Source: Opitutaceae bacterium (GTDB lineage: Bacteria > Verrucomicrobiota > Verrucomicrobiia > Opitutales > Opitutaceae). From it: a DNA stretch of 64,000 bases. The notes below the pieces were generated by a model. It ran no database searches and was not told the DNA's origin. It saw nothing but the letters and a program-made list of their open reading frames with translations. The stretch is taken from assembly GCA_028284385.1 (NCBI GenBank), contig JANQRT010000024.1, positions 62,001-126,000 of the forward strand, given 5' to 3'. Below, in pieces: positions 1-8,254 of this stretch. The translations under genes and the position numbers were made by a program. The first letter of the stretch is position 1. Every line of letters starts with the position of its first letter.

Positions 1-376
1 TGGTAGCCGCAATTCGGAGACGGTCTATTTCATCATTTATAGACGAATCCTTTTCGATGTAAGTATCGCTCGAAGGAACATAGGCTTCAGGTTGATAGTA
101 ATCGTAGTAGCTTACGAAATACTCGACCGCGTTTTCAGGAAAGAAGCGCTTGAATTCCGAATACAGCTGAGCCGCCAGAGTCTTGTTGTGGGAAATGATT
201 AAGGCCGGTCGCTGACAAGCCGCTATGACGTTCGCCATGCTAAACGTCTTTCCCGAACCAGTGACACCCAGCAGGGTTTGATAATCGTTTCCAGTCTTAA
301 CCGAGTCGACGATTTTTCTGATGGCCTCAGGCTGATCGCCAGTCGGCTTGAATTCCGCGTTCAGCTTAAATTCCAT
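1..376 (-). CDS. uvrB: Excinuclease ABC subunit B, N-terminal part (cut by window edge)
   Basis: The first 125 codons of UvrB, the DNA-helicase-like subunit that takes over damaged DNA from UvrA in nucleotide excision repair. The start is the ATG at 376 (reads MEFKLNAEF), preceded on the minus strand by a purine-rich GGGAAGGGAGAA. The translation shows the UvrB opening [14 protein letters not shown], the Walker A motif GVTGSGKT and the stretch [20 protein letters not shown], which contains the start of the beta-hairpin region that clamps DNA. The rest lies beyond position 1. The ATP-binding residues present are intact, so I see no sign of decay. Confidence 0.96.
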   Translation of the reverse strand, partial: MEFKLNAEFKPTGDQPEAIRKIVDSVKTGNDYQTLLGVTGSGKTFSMANVIAACQRPALIISHNKTLAAQLYSEFKRFFPENAVEYFVSYYDYYQPEAYVPSSDTYIEKDSSINDEIDRLRIAAT

Positions 377-404
377 TTCTCCCTTCCCTAAAAAGGCAAG
401 TTAC

Positions 405-1676
405 TCAAGAACCCTTCGACTCCGGGTCGCTGAAGACCGCCTCGTCGATCTCTTTTTCGCTTTTAGCAATGATGCAGCTAACGGTGGCATCTCCTGTAAC
501 ATTAACGGCGGTGCGCACCATATCAAGGAGGCGATCGATCCCAATAATGAGCCCAATGTACTCGACCGGAAGCCCCACCTGCTGCAGAACCATGGCCAGC
601 ATAATCAGCCCAACTCCTGGAACGCCTGCCGTACCAATGGAAGCCAAGGTCGCGGTAGCGATGACCATAAGAATCTGGGTAAAGGTTAAATCGATGCCCG
701 CGACATTCGCAATGAAGACCGTAGCCACTCCCTGCATGATAGCTGTCCCATCCATGTTTATGGTCGCTCCGAGGGGCACCGTAAACGAGGCGATACGATT
801 CCTTACTCCGAGCCTTTTTTCGACCGCCCTAAGGGTTACCGGAATGGTCGCATTGCTGCTAGCAGTACTAAAAGCGAACATCTGAACATTTCTGAACTTC
901 TTGAAAAAGAGAAGCGGGTTCAAGCCACTCAAGCTTTTCAAAAGAATAGGATAAACGACAACCGCGTGCAGAATCAGAGAAAGAAGAACGAGAACGAAGT
1001 AGAGCCCGAGCGTTTTTATGGCACCGTATCCAGTAGTTGCGAACACGAGCGTGATCTTGGCAAACACGCCATAAGGAGCTATGTGCATCAGCAGGACTAC
1101 GAGTTTCATGATTACCTCGTTCATGTCTTTGAATACGCTCAAAACACGGGAACCGGCATCCCCAGCAAGGACAAGCGCGATACCCATAAGTATAGCGAAG
1201 GTGATTACCTGGAGCATGTTTCCTTCCGCCATCGCCTGAAAAGGATTGGTGGGAAAGATATTTATGATGACCTCGATAAGCGGAGGAGCTTCTTTGGCCG
1301 TAAAGGATACCGAGTCCGTAAGTTCGAAGCCTTCCCCTGGCTGAAAAACGAGAGCCAGGCCAAGAGCGATGGAGATAGCAATGCAAGTTGTGGCAAGATA
1401 TAAAGCGACGGTCTTAACTCCGACTGCTCCAAGCCGACGGATGTCATCCATCGCTGCAGTACCGCATATGAGAGAGACCAGCACCAGCGGCACAACGAGC
1501 ACTTTCAAGGAACGAACGAATACGTCGCCCACTACCTTCAACAGGCCATCGAGAAGATAGGTCTTGACGATAGAGTTTTCGTTTAGCCCTAGGAAAAACA
1601 GAAGCAGGCCAAAGACCATGCCCGCAAGCATGCCGATGAGAATGTTTCGCGTTAAGCTCGTCTTTGCAAGGTCCAT
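405..1676 (-). CDS. Dicarboxylate/amino acid:cation symporter (DAACS family)
   Basis: Inner-membrane secondary transporter of 423 residues, the usual length for GltP/DctA proteins, which take up glutamate, aspartate or C4-dicarboxylates with Na+ or H+. The N-terminal two-thirds carries six or more hydrophobic helices. The family signatures are present: a Ser-rich re-entrant loop (AFSTASSNATIPVT, about residues 269-282), the NMDGTA motif (about 307-312), and the second hairpin with GTAGVPG near residue 350. The last 20 residues are charged and cytoplasmic. It follows uvrB after 28 bases but faces the same way, so it is transcribed before uvrB. The substrate cannot be told from sequence. Confidence 0.93.
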   Translation of the reverse strand: MDLAKTSLTRNILIGMLAGMVFGLLLFFLGLNENSIVKTYLLDGLLKVVGDVFVRSLKVLVVPLVLVSLICGTAAMDDIRRLGAVGVKTVALYLATTCIAISIALGLALVFQPGEGFELTDSVSFTAKEAPPLIEVIINIFPTNPFQAMAEGNMLQVITFAILMGIALVLAGDAGSRVLSVFKDMNEVIMKLVVLLMHIAPYGVFAKITLVFATTGYGAIKTLGLYFVLVLLSLILHAVVVYPILLKSLSGLNPLLFFKKFRNVQMFAFSTASSNATIPVTLRAVEKRLGVRNRIASFTVPLGATINMDGTAIMQGVATVFIANVAGIDLTFTQILMVIATATLASIGTAGVPGVGLIMLAMVLQQVGLPVEYIGLIIGIDRLLDMVRTAVNVTGDATVSCIIAKSEKEIDEAVFSDPESKGS

Positions 1677-1765
1677 GACAATGTGGGCAAGTGGTTGAAA
1701 ATACGCTTAGGGGTAAGACTTGGATGGTCTTGGACCTAAAGAAAATTAGCAACTTTCAAGTTTTG

Positions 1766-2440
1766 CTAGGCGAAAAGAGATCTCAAACCTTCGATGGATA
1801 TCTCCTCGAAGCTGTCTACAACCAAAGCCGCCTCAGTGGCCTCGAGGACGTCTCTCGGATTGGTGGTAGTTAACGCTACGACTTTCATGCCGCCTGAAAG
1901 GCCAGCTTCGATTCCCGATAGTGAATCTTCGAATACAATACATCGCTCAGGCGAAATGCCGATAGCCGCGGCCGCCTTCAGAAAAACCTCTGGATTGGGT
2001 TTTCCAATCGTCACGTCCTTGGCCGCCACAATTTCAGAAAAGAAACCTTCAATACCTGCTGTTTGCATGACAGCCATTATGTTCTCTCGGGGCGTTGAAG
2101 AGCCCACGGCGAAAGGAAGGTTTGATTGCTGAAGCGAATCGAGAAATGCCCTCACACCAGGTAGAGGTTCGAGTCCCGTTTCCCTTATTATTTCGCGATA
2201 GTGGCGTTCCTTTTCATCTCCAAGTCTTTCGATTTCGGACGGATCCTCGGTCCATTTAATAGAGTTCGGGATGATCCATTCGTTTCTTTTTCCGAAGCCG
2301 ATCTTAAAGTGTCCTTCAAACAGTGGCAAACCTTCCTGAGCGGCCAGGCGTTCCCAGCTTTCCTCATGCTGTTTTGAAGAATCAACTACAACGCCATCCC
2401 AATCGAAGATGAACCCAATTACATCGTCACTTTGACTCAT
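1766..2440 (-). CDS. HAD-superfamily sugar-phosphate phosphatase/phosphoglucomutase-like hydrolase
   Basis: A 224-residue haloacid-dehalogenase-type protein of the beta-phosphoglucomutase/phosphoglycolate phosphatase group. Motif I FDWDGVVVDS (residues 11-20) supplies the nucleophile and acid/base Asp pair. A helical cap follows. Motif II is in VGSSTPREN, motif III the Lys in IGKPNPEVF, and motif IV FEDSLSGIEAG binds Mg2+. All catalytic positions are present. Such enzymes act on small phosphorylated sugars, and the exact substrate cannot be inferred. It stands 89 bases upstream of the symporter and may be cotranscribed with it. Confidence 0.87.
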   Translation of the reverse strand: MSQSDDVIGFIFDWDGVVVDSSKQHEESWERLAAQEGLPLFEGHFKIGFGKRNEWIIPNSIKWTEDPSEIERLGDEKERHYREIIRETGLEPLPGVRAFLDSLQQSNLPFAVGSSTPRENIMAVMQTAGIEGFFSEIVAAKDVTIGKPNPEVFLKAAAAIGISPERCIVFEDSLSGIEAGLSGGMKVVALTTTNPRDVLEATEAALVVDSFEEISIEGLRSLFA

Positions 2441-2526
2441 TCGCCACTTTCTTCAGAAAGCGTTTTGAAAGGCCAGTTCTTAATCTTTAAGTAACACCTT
2501 TCTTGTTCGGGAAAAGTGGGTGGAGG

Positions 2527-3930
2527 CTATATTCCAACGAGCTTTAGCAATGAATCCCTAAATCCTGCCCAGAACCTTCTTACGCTCCCAAGTTCCGATC
2601 CCTTGGAGATTTCCTGACAAAGGAAAGAACCCTTTCCTCGAAAGACATCATCGAAAAGCGGATTGAAACCGCGAAAATAGGTCCAGAACGTTTCGGCCCT
2701 GGCAGCTCCATAGTTCAAGTCGGGAGTGAATCCAATAGTCGAGTCTTGGTTGGCTCGTCTGCCCGATTCGGCAGAACCTTCAAGCTTTTCTTCTCGCACG
2801 CCTCGCACTCCATTAACCAGCAACTGGCAAGGTCCTCGAAAAACGAAAAAGCGAAACTGGAGTGTGATCCAAGCCTGAAGGCGAAAGAGATTCCATTTTC
2901 TATCGATGCGAATCGGCTCTCCAGTCATCGAAGCAACGCCAACCAGATGACTGGGTCGAACCACCATGGAACCATTCTCGCCTAATTCAATCAGACTCAG
3001 CTCCATGTCAGGCTTGTCTTGCGTAGAAACGGTGATCGTCGAACCGCTAGCTCCTTCTTTAGCGCTAAACTCGACTAGCTCGATCAAGCCGGCCGCCAAA
3101 CAGGTGAAAGGGATCTCCCAGTTCAGCACAAACCTCGTCTTGCGCGACATCGACTCGTCGGAGGCCTGCAGATACGACTCCTTTACCCAGGCTTTTTGAC
3201 CTTCGTTGAGCGATAATGAAACGGATACTCCACTAGAGCCAATTACCGGAATAGGAACGGAGTCTTCGCTTATGCGTATCGGCTTGGCGGCTACAACGAG
3301 AGGAGCGATCGCATAATAGCCGAAAGCCTTGTAGAGCAAAGGTCCGAGAATCAATACCGCCAAGGCAATGGGCAGGTAGGGCTTCCAGCGTTTCCAAGAA
3401 GCATCCAGGTATCTGGCCAGTTCCGATGAGGCGCTTTCAAGTTGATCAATATTCTTCTCAAGGTTCTTGGATTGTTCCGTCAAAGAAGCTCTCGAGACGC
3501 GGAGCTCGGATTGCTTTTCGGTTATCTCGAACAAAAGACTGTTGAGCTCGTCTTTTTGTCTACGAGCTTTGGTTAGCTTTACGTCATAGGCTTTTCGCTC
3601 TTCTTCAGTAGAAAAGAAGTATTCCACTTTTGCCAAGAAACTCTCAAGCGCTTCCAGGCTTTCGGTCGCAAGCTTCAGTTTCTCTCTCGAGTCCTGGATG
3701 CTTTCTCCAATTTCAATCAAGCGAGTATGAACGACTTCAAGCTCCGAGTAAACTACCTTCGCCTGCTCGCGGTACTCTTCCAGCTTGACTAGACGCTCTC
3801 GTTCGAGACGAATATTGTCACCAAGATACAAATACAAGGCATAAATCGCAATAACCGCTCCCACTAGAATGGCGATTCCCAGAAACTTCGCGACAAGCCA
3901 TTTCAGAATCTTAATTAGAATGAGGGACAT
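2527..3930 (-). CDS. Coiled-coil membrane protein with possible AIM24-like C-terminal domain
   Basis: An unassigned 467-residue protein. Residues about 8-33 form a membrane helix. About 38-180 are rich in Glu, Lys, Leu and Arg with heptad-like spacing, a long coiled coil. Residues 186-206 form a second hydrophobic helix. The remaining 250 residues are a beta-rich domain that includes VSLSLNEGQKAWVKESYL and FRFFVFRGPCQLLVNGVRG. These resemble the strand pattern of AIM24/TIGR00266 proteins, but that is a tentative reading. The gene starts 22 bases downstream of cysC and is probably the last gene of the acyP-ABC-cysC transcript. No function is proposed. Confidence 0.75.
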   Translation of the reverse strand: MSLILIKILKWLVAKFLGIAILVGAVIAIYALYLYLGDNIRLERERLVKLEEYREQAKVVYSELEVVHTRLIEIGESIQDSREKLKLATESLEALESFLAKVEYFFSTEEERKAYDVKLTKARRQKDELNSLLFEITEKQSELRVSRASLTEQSKNLEKNIDQLESASSELARYLDASWKRWKPYLPIALAVLILGPLLYKAFGYYAIAPLVVAAKPIRISEDSVPIPVIGSSGVSVSLSLNEGQKAWVKESYLQASDESMSRKTRFVLNWEIPFTCLAAGLIELVEFSAKEGASGSTITVSTQDKPDMELSLIELGENGSMVVRPSHLVGVASMTGEPIRIDRKWNLFRLQAWITLQFRFFVFRGPCQLLVNGVRGVREEKLEGSAESGRRANQDSTIGFTPDLNYGAARAETFWTYFRGFNPLFDDVFRGKGSFLCQEISKGSELGSVRRFWAGFRDSLLKLVGI

Positions 3931-3951
3931 GCAAATGAGCGAGCCTTCCTA

Positions 3952-4545
3952 CTAGGGAGCTACCTTAGGCCGGATAAACTGAAAAAGCGTTTCAAGCGAC
4001 TCCTCCTCTGACTGGTTTTCCGTATCGATAACCAGATCGGGAGCTTCAGGCTCTTCGAAGCTCGAGTCTTTCCCTGTGAAGTTTGGAACCTTACCGTCTG
4101 CGGCTTTCGCATAGAGCCCTTTCACGTCTCGCTGCATGCAAGTTTCGAAGGAAGCTTTAACATATACTTGAATCAAATCTTCTCCTATGATCTCACGCGC
4201 AAGGTTTCTTAGCTCATCGGTTGGAGTTATAAAGGAATTGATAGAGATGACCCCAGCGTCGAGGAAGAGTTTCGAGACTTCAGCTATTCGTCTGATATTC
4301 TCCATTCGATCGTCGTCTGAAAACCCTAAACCCCTATTTAGGCCTGTTCGAATATTGTCGCCATCCAATACATACACTAGACGTTTCTCTTCGAACAGCC
4401 TGCGCTCCAAGGCAGTGGCTAGCGTGCTCTTTCCCGAGCCCGACAGGCCATAAAGCCAAATCACTTTTGAGACTTGTCCAGTCAGTTTTTGTCGCTCCTG
4501 TCTAGCTAACAGTCGATCGCTAATGGGATGCAAGTTATCGTCCAT
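3952..4545 (-). CDS. cysC: Adenylylsulfate (APS) kinase
   Basis: Phosphorylates APS with ATP to give PAPS, the second step of sulfate activation. The 197-residue protein has the P-loop GLSGSGKSTLA, the APS-binding region VYVLDGDNIRTGLNRGLGFS with D-D-R-x-E-N-I-R-R after it, and the late segment ISINSFITPTDELR, where many CysC proteins read ISAFISPF. I start at the ATG at 4545, although a TTG two codons upstream is in frame. Unlike in many bacteria it is not fused or adjacent to cysN, which lies with cysD near 12-14 kb. It sits inside an ABC transporter/TPR operon, 22 bases after the TPR gene. Confidence 0.92.
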   Translation of the reverse strand: MDDNLHPISDRLLARQERQKLTGQVSKVIWLYGLSGSGKSTLATALERRLFEEKRLVYVLDGDNIRTGLNRGLGFSDDDRMENIRRIAEVSKLFLDAGVISINSFITPTDELRNLAREIIGEDLIQVYVKASFETCMQRDVKGLYAKAADGKVPNFTGKDSSFEEPEAPDLVIDTENQSEEESLETLFQFIRPKVAP

Positions 4546-4567
4546 ACTCAATTGATATCATTTAAAT

Positions 4568-5323
4568 TTACTCTACTTTATCCAGTTCTTTTCTAAGATT
4601 TCGTATTTTTAATTCTACTACATTTTTCCTAGCCAAAATATCGTTATCGGGCAAAGTTAAGTATAGTTCTTCTAGAAACCCCAAAGCCTCGCGTTTTTTT
4701 CCAAGCCCGACAAGCAGTTCCGCGTAGACTCTAGCGGCATAATAAGGGGCGTCTGGCAGCTTTGAAGCATGCAGAAACAGTTCGGCAGCTTTTTCCAAGT
4801 CATCCAGTTTTCGCCAGTGAATTACCGCCCTCTCAATATGAATATTGGGACTATGGAGATGAATGCTCAAGCTTGAATCGAGGAATGCTAGAGCTTCTTG
4901 GGCATAACGTTTTTGAATTTCCTTTCCCTGCCTCGTTGTGTTTAACCTTCCTGCCAAGTGGTCCCCTGCTTGCCATGCTGGCATATCGTTATAGATAATA
5001 CGCGCTCCATTTAGCCAGAATAATTCAGGCCTAGGGTCGACTGACGTTGATAACCGGATACGAGCAAAAGTAGCATCATAATCCCGTTTTTCCCAAACTC
5101 CGTTCATTGACATCCAGATTAAATTCGCCACTAGAGAGCGATATCCCCCCAAAACGGCCAATGAAATCCCCTGCCCCAATCCCGATCCGATTTTTTCTAT
5201 CGAGGAAGCGGCGTCTTCCACAAGAAGATCCTTCCTCAAAGAATTGTCCAGCGGGCTCATGACCAGGCCCAAAAGCAAAGTAAGCCCCACAAAAGCTATC
5301 AATTGTCGATTCCTAGAACTCAC
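4568..5323 (-). CDS. Membrane-anchored TPR-like protein of the ABC-2 operon
   Basis: A 251-residue protein with one N-terminal membrane helix (IAFVGLTLLLGLVMS) followed by a helical-repeat domain. The segment from RYAQEALAFLDSSLSIH to the C-terminus shows tetratricopeptide-like pairs (EKAAELFLHASKLP, AYAELLVGLGKKREALGFLEE). The GTG at 5323 is chosen as start because it overlaps the stop of the upstream permease by 11 bases, which indicates translational coupling. A longer in-frame start at 5380 would lie inside the permease. Genes of this kind follow ABC-2 permeases and may assist the exporter at the periplasmic face. That role is inference. Confidence 0.78.
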   Translation of the reverse strand: MSSRNRQLIAFVGLTLLLGLVMSPLDNSLRKDLLVEDAASSIEKIGSGLGQGISLAVLGGYRSLVANLIWMSMNGVWEKRDYDATFARIRLSTSVDPRPELFWLNGARIIYNDMPAWQAGDHLAGRLNTTRQGKEIQKRYAQEALAFLDSSLSIHLHSPNIHIERAVIHWRKLDDLEKAAELFLHASKLPDAPYYAARVYAELLVGLGKKREALGFLEELYLTLPDNDILARKNVVELKIRNLRKELDKVE

Positions 5324-6140
5324 GTCGATTAAAGGCAACAACGGCCAAGGAAAGATAGAAGGCCGTGTAAACGATGGCATAAAGAGCCAACTTCAAATAG
5401 GCCACTAGTTTGATGGTTTCGCCCAAGGCTAAGTAATCGCCGATTTCGAAGAGATGAAAATTCGGCAAAACAAGACTAGCGAAGGCAAAGAGAACCGTGT
5501 AGAGCCAATTGGATCCAGCGGACCAAGCATCTGAAGCAATGTACTGCAATTGAGCCGCAATCCAAACTAGAAAACCCATCGACATCGCGAAAATCGTAGA
5601 CGTTGCGTAACTCGAGAAAAGAGCGACCAGCGAGCAGAGCATGCTTAGTTTCAGAACTTGAACCAAGGCGAAGGCGCAGACTTGAATCCAGTTAATAATT
5701 CTTCCGGTCGTAAAGGCTTCCGAATCGGCTTGAATAATACTGGATTCGCGTATCCAAAGAGCAATGATGAGGCAAATACTCAGCAGCGCGATGAAGCACA
5801 TCGTTATCAGCCATGAGCCTACGAACTTGCCAATCACGTATTCGGAACGGTAAAGCGGCTTGGCTAAGATCGTTAAGGCAGTACGGTGCTCGATTTCCCC
5901 AATAAAGAGTTGGGCGGAAACGATTATTGCTAAAATCGGCCCAAACAGAGTCATGCCACCAAAACCGAAATCGGCGATGAATTTGAGTTCAGAGGATCCG
6001 AAATTGAATTCCTTGAAAAGGAAAGAGCTAGCGAAAGCCGCAGTTGCAAGGATAAGCATGAGCAAAAAAAGCTTCATCCTTATTGCTTCGCGAAACGTAT
6101 TGCCGGCTATCAGACCCGCTCTAGCTGCGGACCATTTCAT
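5313..6140 (-). CDS. ABC-2 type transporter permease
   Basis: A 275-residue integral membrane protein with about six hydrophobic segments (near residues 24-42, 57-80, 105-130, 150-180, 190-215, 245-268). It has the ABC-2 architecture: an early periplasmic loop, a cytoplasmic EHRTALTILAKPLYRSEYVIGKF element that contacts the ATPase (seen as ALTILAKPLYRSEYVIGKF), and C-terminal helices. Its ATG overlaps the stop of the ATPase gene by four bases, so the pair makes one exporter. The cargo is unknown. It is followed by the coupled TPR protein. Confidence 0.88.
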   Translation of the reverse strand: MKWSAARAGLIAGNTFREAIRMKLFLLMLILATAAFASSFLFKEFNFGSSELKFIADFGFGGMTLFGPILAIIVSAQLFIGEIEHRTALTILAKPLYRSEYVIGKFVGSWLITMCFIALLSICLIIALWIRESSIIQADSEAFTTGRIINWIQVCAFALVQVLKLSMLCSLVALFSSYATSTIFAMSMGFLVWIAAQLQYIASDAWSAGSNWLYTVLFAFASLVLPNFHLFEIGDYLALGETIKLVAYLKLALYAIVYTAFYLSLAVVAFNRREF

Positions 6141-7009
6141 TGATCACTGTCCTCTCTTTCCAGTTTCGCTTTTCGCTGTTTTTCGCCAATCAATTGAAGG
6201 TACAGAGTCTCGAGAGAAATGCGGCTTACCGACACTTGCCCACCTAGGGAAATAGCGGTCTTGACCATACGCTCTCTGTCCTCTGTATCCAGATTCTTGA
6301 TGGAAAGGGTCTTTTCCTCTTCACTCACCAGAAGCTTGTCTAGCGGCCCTTCAGCTAAAAGTCTGCCTGATTCCAGGATAGCAACCCGATCGCAAAGGGC
6401 TTCGACTTGGGAAAGCAAATGGGAACAGAGCAGGATTGTTTTACCCTGCTCTTTAAGCTCTCTGATTAGACTTGCAATGTCCACTGCACCAATTGGATCG
6501 ACCCCCGCAATGGGTTCGTCTAGAATCAGCAAGCTGGGGTCTCCAACCAAAGCCTGGGCCAGCCCAACCCTCTGCAACATGCCTTTGGAGTAGGTGCCGA
6601 TTCGATTGTCCTTCGCATCCTCTAGACCAACTCGAAAAAGCAGATTCTCTGCTTGAGCCAACGCCTCTCTCTTCTTTATGCCCTGAAGGCGAGCGAAGTA
6701 GACAACCAGCTCTATACCCGTTAAGAAACGATAGTAGTAAGGAGCCTCTGGCAAGTAGCCAACTTCGTTTCGAATTGAGGGCTCATAGACGGATTTTCCA
6801 TTTATCAAGCATCGACCCTCAGTGGTTTTTAAAAGCCCCAGAAGAAGCTTTATAGTGGTACTTTTGCCTGAACCATTCGGCCCCAGCAATCCGTAGATTA
6901 CATTGGACTCGACCTGAAGTGAAAGCGAATCCACCGCTCGGAGCTTCCTGCCTCGAACCGGAAGAGGGAAATCCTTGGTAACGCTTTCGATCTCAATCGC
7001 GTAGGTCAT
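6137..7009 (-). CDS. ABC transporter ATP-binding protein
   Basis: The 290-residue nucleotide-binding subunit of the ABC-2 exporter. It shows Walker A GLLGPNGSGKSTTIK (residues about 40-54), the Q-loop region EVGYLPEAPYYY, the signature YSKGMLQRVGLAQAL, Walker B LLILDEPIAGVDP and the switch His in LLCSHLLSQ. The C-terminal 60 residues are a small extra domain typical of the NatA/GldA-like group. It partners the permease at 5313-6140 through an ATGA overlap. The acylphosphatase gene ends 21 bases upstream, so it may head the transcript. Confidence 0.93.
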   Translation of the reverse strand: MTYAIEIESVTKDFPLPVRGRKLRAVDSLSLQVESNVIYGLLGPNGSGKSTTIKLLLGLLKTTEGRCLINGKSVYEPSIRNEVGYLPEAPYYYRFLTGIELVVYFARLQGIKKREALAQAENLLFRVGLEDAKDNRIGTYSKGMLQRVGLAQALVGDPSLLILDEPIAGVDPIGAVDIASLIRELKEQGKTILLCSHLLSQVEALCDRVAILESGRLLAEGPLDKLLVSEEEKTLSIKNLDTEDRERMVKTAISLGGQVSVSRISLETLYLQLIGEKQRKAKLEREDSDQ

Positions 7010-7030
7010 CGGAAACGCGGCGGTATTGAT

Positions 7031-7315
7031 TTAGGCAATGACAAATTGGGTACTTCTTTTCGGCCCCACGCTTTCACGTGTCTCCGTTTTTCGGATAAAC
7101 GCTTCCATTTCATCTTGGATAGCTTCTAGAAACTGCCTGCATTCGCCTTCCTCGCCTTCGACTTCAAGCTCGACGCGTCCGTCTGCTAGGTTCTTCACAC
7201 TCCCCGTCACCTCGTATCCTTTTGCCAATTGCAGGGTAGAATAGCGAAAGCCTACGCCTTGAACACGTCCTGAGAAAAAGATTTGGAGTCGGAAAACAGT
7301 GTCTAGAGAATCCAT
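7031..7315 (-). CDS. acyP: Acylphosphatase
   Basis: A 94-residue cytosolic enzyme that hydrolyses carboxyl-phosphate bonds such as those in acetyl phosphate or carbamoyl phosphate. The catalytic signature GRVQGVGFRYST supplies the phosphate-binding loop and the essential Arg. The second signature is the catalytic Asn region, here GSVKNLADGRVELEVEGE. Length and fold order match the family. It is the first gene of the minus-strand run reaching the ABC transporter, with a 220-base divergent intergenic region upstream of it. Confidence 0.94.
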   Translation of the reverse strand: MDSLDTVFRLQIFFSGRVQGVGFRYSTLQLAKGYEVTGSVKNLADGRVELEVEGEEGECRQFLEAIQDEMEAFIRKTETRESVGPKRSTQFVIA

Positions 7316-7535
7316 AAGTCTTTAATTTGGAAAGAAATACTCTCAGCCACAAGACAAAGGCAAATAGCTTGGGAAAGATGGACGCAAAGCTAGGCTTTGA
7401 CGAGCTCCAAGACTAGATAAAATCCTCCAGAAATAGAGCCCGATTTTGGGAATAATTTCCTGAACATTTCATTTGCCAAAATAAAATGAGGCCTCTACTT
7501 TTCGGCGTCTTTTTTAAAAAGCTTGTTAACAGCGC

Positions 7536-8204
7536 ATGGGCAATTTTGATCACGACAACAGCCAATCTGACCATGAATGGGACGATAGCTGGGAAACGGT
7601 TTGGAACGAATTCGACTGGGAACGCTACCTTGCAAGCGAAGACAACGAGATCAAAAAATATCAGAATCTCTACAACAAGCTCCTCATGAGCCACAACAGG
7701 CTCGATGAAGTCGCGCTCTACATGGGATGGGATGGAGCTGCAAGCCATGAAACTCCAGAAGCAATTGAGACGGCTATCGACTCTATACCTGACCAGCCAT
7801 ATACACTTCACAAGCATCCATTATTCATAGCCAGCAAAGCGCTACATTGCTGGCTTATCGATAAATGGACTCAACACGTTGCTCTCTGTTCAGACCAAAT
7901 TGGTTCGCTAGAAGCCGTAAGGCTCCAGCAAGCGCTTTCGCAGTCCGACTACTATGGACTGCTTGCGGTCACAGCTCTAGATGTGGGCGACTACTCACTT
8001 GGAATCGCCTATTTCAAGAGGGGCATGTCCAGCGTCAATCTGATCCTTTCCCTGCTTGATCAATTCGACAGGCAGCAAATCGAAGCCCTGACTCGCTACT
8101 CAAAGCACGCTCGTATTCGTCTTTTCGATATACGGGAAATCTGGCTTCGCGTAATGGCCGATTGTCGCACCGCAGTAGCGAATAAACGCTCCGAGGAGGA
8201 GTAA
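7536..8204 (+). CDS. Hypothetical helical protein with acidic N-terminus
   Basis: A 222-residue protein that I do not recognise. The first 40 residues are rich in Asp, Glu and Trp (for instance EWDDSWETVWNEFDWERYL). The rest is predicted to be mostly helical, with SLEAVRLQQALSQSDYYGLLA and GDYSLGIAYFKRGMSSVNLILSLL as the most regular stretches. There is no signal peptide or membrane helix. No strong ribosome-binding site precedes the ATG. It is followed 50 bases later by the sigma-like gene in the same direction, so a shared transcript and a functional link are plausible but unproven. Confidence 0.7.
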   Translation: MGNFDHDNSQSDHEWDDSWETVWNEFDWERYLASEDNEIKKYQNLYNKLLMSHNRLDEVALYMGWDGAASHETPEAIETAIDSIPDQPYTLHKHPLFIASKALHCWLIDKWTQHVALCSDQIGSLEAVRLQQALSQSDYYGLLAVTALDVGDYSLGIAYFKRGMSSVNLILSLLDQFDRQQIEALTRYSKHARIRLFDIREIWLRVMADCRTAVANKRSEEE

Positions 8205-8254
8205 AGCTCCTCCATCTCCACAAGGCACCGGTTCTCTCTATCACTACAGGTTAA

